A stretch of DNA of 64,000 bases from Eutreptiella sp. 'Long Island Sound 2002'. Its lineage: Eukaryota; Euglenozoa; Euglenophyceae; Eutreptiales; Eutreptiaceae. Below, piece by piece: positions 55,857-64,000 of this stretch. Made by a program: the position numbers and the translations under genes. The DNA is taken from NCBI GenBank assembly GCA_964036045.1, contig OZ038385.1, forward strand, positions 17,455,786 to 17,519,785, written 5' to 3'. Position 1 is the first letter of the stretch; the number at the start of each line of letters is the position of its first letter. The notes under the pieces are model-generated. The model was not told the DNA's origin and ran no database searches. It was given only the letters and a program-made list of their open reading frames with translations.

Positions 55857-56492
55857 GAGGGGCTGGTCAGGCACCGTGAGGCCCAACACCTTCTGCGCCC
55901 CGCCGCTCTGCAGCGGCACGAGGGCCTGCGACGCGGTGACACGGAGCGCGACGAGGCCCAGGGCCGGGGCCTGATCGCCGACCGGGAACGCCGGGAGAGG
56001 CCCGGGCCCGCGCCGCTGCCGTGTGGGGCCCTGACGCGCGCGCAGGAGCAGCAGCACCGCCAGCGCGCTTGGCTGTGGGCGCAGCAGGAGAAGGGCTGGG
56101 CCGTGTTGGTGCGGGAGGAGGCGGAGGGGCGGCGGGCCCTGGGGGCAGCGGCCGTCGCCGCCCGGTGGCAGCGCCTGCAGCAGCGCCAGCGGTGCGCCTG
56201 CGACGCCCTCCGCGCGGAGGAGGCCGAGGCCTTTGCGGAGCTGCTGATGAATTTCAGTGAGGCGCTCAGTGCGCCGCCGTCGGGGCAGTGGCAGCGCTTC
56301 ACGGAGGCGCTTATGGCCCCGCGCACGGCGGTGTGTTGCGGGGAGCAGCGCGGGCGCGCCCTCATCGTGGGCGATGCAGAGCGCGGCCTGCGGCGTCTTA
56401 AGGCGGATTTCGGGGACGGGGTGCGGGCCGTCGTGCAGAAGAGGGCGGAGGTGTGCGATCCGGATGCCTCCGCCTCCGACCTCCCCCGATAG
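55857..56492 (+). CDS. Charged coiled-coil protein, exon C (terminal)
   Basis: The acceptor is a long C-tract ending CCGCCGCTCAG; phase 0; 211 codons to the TAG at 56490-56492. It encodes RHREAQHLLRPAALQRHEGL, LVREEAEGRRALGAAAVAAR, WQRLQQRQRCACDALRAEEA and a final globular-looking part (FTEALMAPRTAVCCGEQRGR, GLRRLKADFGDGVRAVVQKR). Arg, Glu, Ala and Gln dominate. Joined to exons A and B it would give about 501 residues. Structural, cytoskeletal or flagellar roles are common for such proteins, but nothing here specifies one. Confidence 0.55.
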   Translation, partial: EGLVRHREAQHLLRPAALQRHEGLRRGDTERDEAQGRGLIADRERRERPGPAPLPCGALTRAQEQQHRQRAWLWAQQEKGWAVLVREEAEGRRALGAAAVAARWQRLQQRQRCACDALRAEEAEAFAELLMNFSEALSAPPSGQWQRFTEALMAPRTAVCCGEQRGRALIVGDAERGLRRLKADFGDGVRAVVQKRAEVCDPDASASDLPR

Positions 56493-56924
56493 ACACTACC
56501 CGCCCTGCGCCCGTGTGCGTGCGTGCGTGCGACCTTCTGAGCGTCCATTCTTTTTTGGATGGCAATATTCCAGTCATTTTTGGCCCTGGCGAACGAGTGC
56601 AAAGTGAGCAAATCGAGGGCCGGGAAACTGGAATCATGCCTTGCCAAGATGTGTACATGATACCCACGGGCCAACCGAGGTATGTGGTCCCTTTGGCAAC
56701 AAAGGGGGGCAGTTCATCTCTGCCAGGGTAGGAGCGCTTCATGGAGACAAACGACAGAACCGCAAAAACATACACCTCGGCTGCCAGTGGCCGCTCTGGG
56801 GATCGCGAGCTTGGAGGGCGGAGGCAGTGACGGGGTGGGCGGAGGCTCCGTGATGGTGCCGCAAGGCCCGGGGGGGGGGGGCGCAAGGCCCTGCGCACGC
56901 GCGACCCACGGGTGTGGGGGAGCG

Positions 56925-57312
56925 TATGTGGTGGACGGCCAGGACAACGCGAGGAGGGGCAGGCCACCTGGGCCTCACGCACACGGAAACGCGGCGAGGC
57001 AGGTTGTGGACGGCCTGAGGACGGAGGTGTGTGGACAGCAAAAACAGTCAAACGACCCCCGCAGCAACCAGCACAACCCCAATACGCCAACGACTGGGCG
57101 CCGCTGACGCGCAAACGGCACATCCCGCCACATCCAGCACAGCCCCCGCACACCAACCACTGGGCTCCGCGAACGCGGAAACGGCACCGGCAGGAGCACT
57201 GGCCGCAGCGGCCGACAGAAAGCAGCGACCCGACGCAACATGCGGAGGGAAGAACGGGTGACTGTCCAGGGCCCCGTAAAGGAACAACAACCCGACGGAA
57301 TGTCACACAGGC
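56925..57312 (+). repeat. Dispersed repeat R1, copy 2
   Basis: Nearly full-length match to 39,230-39,637 in the same orientation, including the internal duplicated module and the TGTCACACAGG end. Confidence 0.9.
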
Positions 57313-59260
57313 AGGGGGCTGTCCGGTGCCTCACGAGCAGCCACCCGGCGCCATTGGCCTCTGTCCTGTCAGGACGCCGACGGGGGTGACCCCCTCCGCC
57401 CCGCAGTCCCCCTCCCTCATCGTCCCCATGCCCCAGCGCCCCCTCCTCTGGCAGAGGGCCTCTGCACTGTGTGGGCTCGGGGGGGGGGGCTAAGCCCCCA
57501 CCGCGTTCCTTTTAAGAGCGGGGACGGGGGGTCTGCCCCCCCCCCCCCCTTTGGGTGCCGAGGTTTTAGAGGTGCCGAAAAAGTTTTTTTGTGCAATGAA
57601 AAAAGAGTGATATCCAAGATGAAGAACAGGATCACCAGCAAACAACAATTGCCTGAATTCCACAATGGGGGCTCCAAGCTTTTGTCGAAAATATCCAAAG
57701 GCAAAAAGGCCGCGGTGGCATGGCATGCAAAGGCATACCCCCTGAAGGCCTGCCGCAGTGCCACGCATGCTTTCAAATCCAGGGTTTGTGGAAGGGAAGC
57801 TTCAGGCTTCCTGCACTTCATGAACATAGATGCCACAGCTGTAGTACAGAGACCCAAAATGGAAAAGGCAAATGGAGGTAACAACGGCAGAACAAGGAAT
57901 GCCGTACAGAGTACAACGCAGGCAACTACATGGATCAATTGTGCCGAAGGCGCTGAAGCAAAACTTTGGCCCAACCTTGTAAGAGGGAGTGGGTGGGTGG
58001 GTCTAGAGGGGGGTGAGTGGGTGGTGTGGGACCCCCCCCCCTTTTGGGGTGCTGAGTTGTTGGAAGGAACCCTGGAACCCCCCCCCCCCCGGGAGTTGCA
58101 AGGGACTGCGGGCCTGGGCCTCTGCGCCCCCCCCCCCCCGCCGTTACATGAGTATTGCCCCCCCCCCCCCCCATGTGGTGCAGGTCTCCGCAGACCTCGC
58201 TCTGCTTCACAGGACCGTGCGTCTCCCAGGCGCATGCCGTTCCCCACATGCCCCACGTCTCCTCAAGAATATGACCATCCGGAGCGCAGAGGCATTCCTG
58301 CCCCGATCAACGCCTCACCTCCATCCAAACGTCTGCCGGGGCACAACGGTGTTCACGGCAGCCCACAGCCCCCGTGTCTGCAGGGGACACATCGCGCTGG
58401 CGAGGCTGCTCTTGTGGGCCCGGGCCCTGGCAGTCCCAAGTGCACCGCCCCGAGCGACGGTGTTGCAGCCCCGAGGGCCCCCCGCCAGGTCTGCCCTTTG
58501 CCCGTTGACGGTGCGCCGGCGTGCGTCCGATGTGCCGGGGTGTCGTGCCCCGGCATTGCCGCAGCGGTTTTGTGGCGTGTTGTTGTGCGTGAGACTCCAC
58601 TCGCCAATGCTGACGTCCCGGGCCTTGTGCAGGCGGTCGTACGGGCGGCGGGCCCCAGCGTTTGGCAGGGGTGAAGGGGCAATGTGGGCGCAGGTTGGGG
58701 AGGTACAGGGCACGGGGTGCGGTATGGGGGTGGCATGCCACGCCGTTGTGCAGGGCACGCTCCGTGTCGATCGAGGCACGCAATGCCGGCCGCCCGCCGT
58801 GTGTGACCACCACGACGCATCCCCCGATCCGTTCGGGGCACGGGCATTGCAGGTCTGTGTTCCACGTGCAGGCCGCTCTGCTGCGGTGTGTCACTGCAAG
58901 ACCCCGACCCCCCCCCCCCCCTCTGCCCCCCCATGCCCTACGGAGGCCCTGGGGCCGGCGACCTTGTCACGGTGTAGGGGCTCGACAGTCCCCCTGACTG
59001 CGCGAACAGACCGGAACAGGGGAGCACAAGTCAGGCAGCCAGAAAGGAACGAATAAGAGCGCGCGGTATCTCAATAAGACATCAAGAAACAGGCACGAAT
59101 GCATTTGAACAAACATCTGCTGAATCAGGCACTTTCAAATCCTCGCAGTGGACCACGGCGGATAGGCACTTGACACAATGCAACCCGAGGCAACCCCCCC
59201 ACTCAATTCGGCGGTCGAATTTGGCAAATTCTTGTTGCGAATTGTTGGGTTTCTGGATTG
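57313..59260. other. No supported gene; one AT-richer coding-like island
   Basis: The island at 57,585-57,990 has open frames on both strands and stands out from its G/C-rich surroundings. The plus frame is basic (KRVISKMKNRITSKQQLPEF) and the minus frame hydrophobic, and neither has a motif. The rest consists of C/G-runs and short frames. Confidence 0.3.
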
Positions 59261-59265
59261 TGAGA

Positions 59266-59440
59266 GATTTTGGGTTTCCATGTGACTCCAAGTGCACAAC
59301 ATCTAAAACGAAGGTGTGTTCGGGGCCTGGGACCGAGATCCAGGTCACTGGGCACCTGTTTTGCCGAAAAATCGGTCCGCCGAAATGTTGCGCCGAATCG
59401 TTGGGATTTCGTCGCCGAATGGGGGGCGGCGGGGGGGGGG
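59266..59440 (+). repeat. Dispersed repeat R5, copy 1 (inverted relative to 63.4 kb)
   Basis: Matches the reverse complement of 63,410-63,575. Shared landmarks are gggtttcca(c)atgt, acaac(a), gtgtgtt(c/t)gggg, ggtcactggg/ggtgactggg, tttgccgaaaaat, ccgccgaa and gttgggatttc(g/t)tcgccgaat. Moderate divergence. Confidence 0.75.
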
Positions 59441-60446
59441 GGGGTTGCCGTGCGGTCAGTGTGCATGCCATCGCTGGACTACGCCTACATTCCCGCCCAC
59501 GGGCCTCACCGTGCCCTCCCGCCTGTTTGTCAGACAAATGCACCCACAGTCTTCCACTGCCACTGCCCGGCCCTGCCCCGTGGTACTTGTGCTGCCCCCG
59601 CCTGCCTTTGCATTGCCGCAGACGTATTTGTCACTAGGGGCGAGGCCTTTGGGGGGGGGGGGGGCATGCACGTGGAGCATCACCAAGGGCCCACGACCCC
59701 ACACCCCAACGCCAACATGGCGCCCACCACACACGCAACAACCAAGACCACACTTACACACAACATAGAAGGGATGCTTCCGTGAGGCACTCCTGGGAGC
59801 CATCACCATCTTGGCCACACCGGCTACGCGGTTGTCCATTGGGCAGCGACCCCAAACATGTACTGCCCGTGAGTAGCTACGTTCTGTCACCAGGGCCTAG
59901 TGCAGGGACCTTGGGCACGCTTATGACACATAGTGTCCAAACCATTGGTGGTCACTGCACACAACCAACCAGGGGGTGGACTCACACGAGTCCCCAGCTC
60001 CGAGGCGTGGACAGCCTGGAGTGAAGTCCTCAAACGGGGAGCCCCTTAGCAGCCTAGAATGCAAAAGAGCAACAATGCATCACATTCACCCCAAAACAAC
60101 CCCAACAAACCCCACTGACAGGTCAGTTTGTAGATTTGGAGACATGTGCAAAAGTGCCCCGTGCCGTTGGTACCAACCAACTGAAAGTGGGACAACCCGA
60201 TAGCCACAATGGGAGGCAGGGAGCGCCATGCCCCCCCCCCCCCCCGGCGCCGCACACCAGCAGCGGTGAGCGCGCCAGCAGAAGAAGAAAGAGCCCGAAA
60301 CTGGGAGGAACGCAAGGAGCAAAGCAACTAGGCACAGAGCCGCCCCACACACGGCAGTGAGACGAGCCCCAACAGGACACACAACAATACACAAGGGAAC
60401 CATGAGGTGCGAGAACTGCAGCAACCACCAAATGCGGTGCACGCTT

Positions 60447-60625
60447 TCAGCACAGCCCCAACACACCAACTACTGGGCTCCGCGAACGCGGAAATAACAC
60501 CAGCAAGAGCACCGGCCGCAGCGGCTGACAGAAAGCAACAACCCGACACAACATGCGAAGGGAAGAACGGGTGGCTGTCCAGGGCCCCGTAAAGGAACAA
60601 CAACCCGACGGAATGTCACACAGGG
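60447..60625 (+). repeat. Dispersed repeat R1, truncated copy 3
   Basis: Matches the last 180 bp of the longer R1 copies and ends at the same TGTCACACAGG. It is 5'-truncated within the second internal module. Confidence 0.88.
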
Positions 60626-63405
60626 GGATGGAAGTGCAAGATATTGGTATCCCCTGTGACACGGGGGTTGACCCTGAGCTCCGGTCCACTGCGGAAGGCA
60701 CATGCACTTTGTTGTTTCGGGGGCATTGGGGCTGCCACCCCCCCCCCCCCTCTTGCCGGCGTGGGAGGGGCACCAAGGGGCAGAGGCACCATTTTTGAGC
60801 AGAGAGACATCTGTTCCACTTTCACCCACGACGGAACGCATTTCGCACAACCTTTCCGTACATTCAAATGCATTTTGAATGGGGTCAACACAATATTCAA
60901 GTAGATGACCAGCGAGGCTTGTTAAAGCGACCGCCAAACAGGACAGGGATGGGGTTGAAGGACGCAACGCCATCTCATGCAAGAAGTGTTTAGTGTTTGA
61001 GATTTGGGGGACAAGCTCAATAAACTGTCTCCTTTGCTTGTCCCAAGCCGCCGTGGAACCACGTGTTGGTCGTCCGCGAGCATTTGGCCGATACGGACTT
61101 GCCAACCGGCATACTCCCTCTGCCGTCCTGGCGCCCCCCCCCCCCTCCTCCTTATGGGCCATCCCCCCCCCCCCTCCCTCTACCTCCTCCCTACAGCAAC
61201 ACGCTCCCCCGCCACCCAATGCCCCGCAGGGCAGAAAGAATGGATAGGGTGGAGAAGAAACTGGGCAGGGGGAAAGGGACGAACAAAGGGAGGTAACAGG
61301 ACAGGGCAGACCGCGTGCAGAGCGCAGAAGGAGGAAAGGAAAGGGAAAAAGGGAAAGAATAATTGTGGTTGTGGTTGTTAGAAGCCCCTGTCAGGAAAAT
61401 TATCCTGCAGATGCACACCTCAGCGCGCACAAGTCAGTGCTGGAGTCGGCAAACCCAGCATGGACTCGGAGTGTGCATCTGGATGCACCTGGTCAACGGC
61501 ACGGGCAACAGCCCGTCTCCGGGACAGCCGACCCTGGACTAGTCAAACAGGACAAGTCATCCAGGGGCTCCATTGACACAACCAAAACACGTTCGGGCCC
61601 ACAGAGGGTCAGAATGAGCAGTGGCGAGAGGCCAATAGGCGCCACCAAGGGCAAACAATCAGATACCGAGGCCTTATGCCAACCCCCCCCCCCCGTCCCT
61701 CCCCATCCCGCCCACCCTCTTGAGAGGTGGCAACGGCTGTTGGCCCCCTTCCGCTGGTCCGTCACACTTCAGGCTCCTTCGGCCGCTGCGTCCTCCGAGG
61801 GCTATTCATGGGGCAATGCCGATGGCCCGCGGCGCGACACAGCGACCGCTCTGTTTACGGACGCGGCCCTTCCAGACCGCCGTCTGGGGTGTGGGCCTGG
61901 GGATGTGTCCATGAGCACAGGTGTGTGGATGTCCAAGCCCCTCCGCAGCCCGCCACCGCCCCCGAGGCCTCATCGCCCTCATGCGGGCGTTGAATGGGGG
62001 TCTTGTGTGCCTCGTGATCGGACCATTCGCTTCTGCACGGCATCGGGGCGACGCATCTGCGTGTCCGGGGGCCTCTGATTGTGTGCGCGCGTCACTACTG
62101 ATGGGCACAGGCAGTCATCCGTGTCAAAGGGCCATTGGCACGGAGCCCCCCGCCCCCCCTTTGCAGACCACTGTCCATATCGTCCGCTGTGGGGCCCTTC
62201 TGTTGGTCGATTTGGGATGTGGCCTGACTCGTGATCGCACGGGCCGCGCCGCATCTCTGAACGGGATGGTGCCGCTCTTGACGACCGACGGGGCCCCAGG
62301 CGCCGGCCGTGGGAGACTGGGTTGGCAGAGGGTGTGCCGTGCCCGAGCGCACGGACCCGAGGTCCGTCCGAGCCCCGGGGGATGGCGGGCCGCCCCGGGA
62401 CAGGGCTGGGGCGTAGCCGCGGTGGTCCAGTGCCCAGGGGGCATTTGGTTTGCAGGTGCCGGATCGTCCCCTGGATCACACCGCCTTCACGATGCCCTGT
62501 GGGTCTGTTCCGGTGGTGCTCTGTCGGTCTGCGATGCGTACTCCCCTCCGATGGGCCGGGCCACACACCGCAACGTGTCGTCGGCGGGCGTCATTTATGC
62601 CGCGCACTGCAGTATGTTACCTTCCCCCAGCGCCCCATCAGTCCTCCTGGGCCACCCCCTGGACTGCACAAGGGCCACTGAACTGCCGTCTCTGTGCTCC
62701 GGCGTAGTCTCCCCCTCTGCTGTGGGCTGCGGGGATCCTGCGAAACTCCACGAATGTTGTGGACGTGCGCCCACCCCCTTTGAGCGGATCCTGGGGTCAT
62801 CCCCATTTTGCGCACGAGTCTCCAGTGCCCAGGAGTGGCACTTGTACTAATCGGCATCTCACCCGCCAGATGTGGCAGAGGTTCCTCCTCGAAAATGGGC
62901 GTGAGCTCCCAAAATGATGGGGCTTCTTTGCGCTGCCAAAAAAGATTTCGCATTACCTGGGGCTCTGGCGACCTTCGTAGGGACGGAGGTTCGTCAGCCT
63001 CGACCCGTATGTGTGTTGGCCCTCTTGGGGACGCCATACTGCCCCTCGGCGGCGTGGCTGACCTGGTCACGATTGGATCTGTATGGGCCCCGGTTTGTTG
63101 TTGATCACCGTGCGTCGTAGCGTGTCCCGTGGCCATATCGTCGTTGATAGGACCTCCGAAAAAATTTCTTTCTCAGGGCATACTGCCATCTCTTCAATCA
63201 ATCTCAAGTAACCCGAGGTATTTTTGGGTTCGAGAGCTGTCCAGGGAGAAACGGCATTTTTCGGATGTTCTGGGTGCATAGATGTTGTAGCTCATCCCGT
63301 GTTTTGCACCTTGAGGCGAGGAGGTACGGAGAATGGGGAGCCTGGAATCCTACAGACAACTTCCAGGGGAGGTAAATTTTTCGAGGTGTCTGATCGTAGG
63401 TTGTA
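60626..63405. other. No supported gene
   Basis: A minus-strand coding-like stretch at about 60,790-61,060 (DKQRRQFIELVPQISNTKHF, SLAGHLLEYCVDPIQNAF) may be an element fragment. The 309-codon plus frame at 61921-62850 has no motif, and strong frames overlap it on the other strand. C-runs and short purine-rich tracts are common. Confidence 0.3.
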
Positions 63406-63409
63406 GACC

Positions 63410-63575
63410 AACCACCCCCCAAATTCGGCGAAGAAATCCCAACAATTCGGCAGAACAATTCGGCGGGCCTATTTTTCGGCGAAATGCTTCCCAGTCACCA
63501 GGAGTATGGCCCGGGCCCCCCAAACACACTGTCCCTTTGGTTGCTGTGTTGTCAGAGACATGTGGAAACCCTTAT
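63410..63575 (-). repeat. Dispersed repeat R5, copy 2
   Basis: Inverted partner of 59,266-59,440, about 4 kb away. The following 63,640-63,960 is AT/G-mixed sequence with gaatatccaag and no supported gene. Confidence 0.75.
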
Positions 63576-64000
63576 TAGCTGAAAAAAAATTTTCATCCTG
63601 CTGGTTGTATAAGACGAAAAATGGCATCTGCGCGGCAAAAATGATCGGTTGAAAGGTTATAGTGCTGGGTCAGAAAACTCGAACAACAGTGGTACCCTGG
63701 TTCAAACCCCGATGGGGTAAATTTTGTGACCTGGACCCAGAGTCCAAAACAGGTTTTTGGAAGTGTCCGGGGGGTATCTTGGTCCGACCGTTTCAGTTTG
63801 CGGCGCTTTTTTTTTTCATGTGCACGGGAAAGCTGTGCACTTTCTGAATATCCAAGAGGTGTTAATTGGTATAACGATATTTTTGAGACCCAGGCCCGTT
63901 TCTGGCCGGGTTCACCCAGAAAAATGACAAAAAAATGAACAACAACGAAGAACGGCGGCTGAAGAACGCACTGGGCCGTGCAGAGCGAACACAAAATTCG

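Noticed and set aside
61921-62850. 309-codon plus-strand frame
   Set aside because: No motif or splice signal, and comparably long frames exist on the other strand in the same GC-rich stretch.

Overview
The window looks like nuclear DNA of a eukaryote with large introns, probably a protist or alga. Supported coding sequence is sparse and split by introns with GT..AG borders. Long G/C homopolymer runs, (TG)n tracts, satellites and dispersed repeats fill most of the rest. I cannot place the species. There is no bacterial operon structure, and I saw no CRISPR array, rRNA gene or convincing tRNA gene.

Layout. 1-1.5 kb holds no gene I can support. 1.5-3.2 kb is a GCAGC-rich satellite built around seven copies of one 37-bp box, four direct and three inverted. 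One calpain-type protease exon lies at about 4.0 kb on the minus strand. 6,049-14,756 is the most striking object: an 8.7-kb DNA-transposon-like element with inverted ends, a candidate 5-bp target duplication, regularly spaced end motifs, one long minus-strand ORF with a Ulp1/C48-like His-Asp-Gln-Cys arrangement between two zinc clusters, and a 5.2-kb array of about 62 copies of an 85-bp unit. A decayed end of the same family sits at 49.3 kb. 15-21 kb holds a broken repeat-bounded ORF and several well-bordered minus-strand exons of unidentified gene(s). 21.6-31.2 kb is less GC-rich and packed with minus-strand coding-like segments, including a two-exon gene for a PHD-finger protein that looks transposase-related.

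31.2-40.4 kb carries the clearest host gene, a classical protein tyrosine phosphatase in four plus-strand exons (470 residues, all introns phase 0), with every catalytic-domain motif and a Pro/Ser-rich tail. Its first intron (4.8 kb) contains a segmental duplication and a 900-bp inverted-repeat element with an 8-bp target duplication; the other copy of the duplicated segment preserves the empty site. Introns 2 and 3 share a repeat with each other and other repeats with distant parts of the window.

40.4-50 kb is mostly repeats and microsatellites with a few coding-like remnants. 50.7-56.5 kb contains GC-rich plus-strand exons of a charged coiled-coil protein. 56.5-64 kb is again dispersed repeats, including an inverted pair 4 kb apart. 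All exon borders and functions are read from sequence by eye; no alignment or database search was run.
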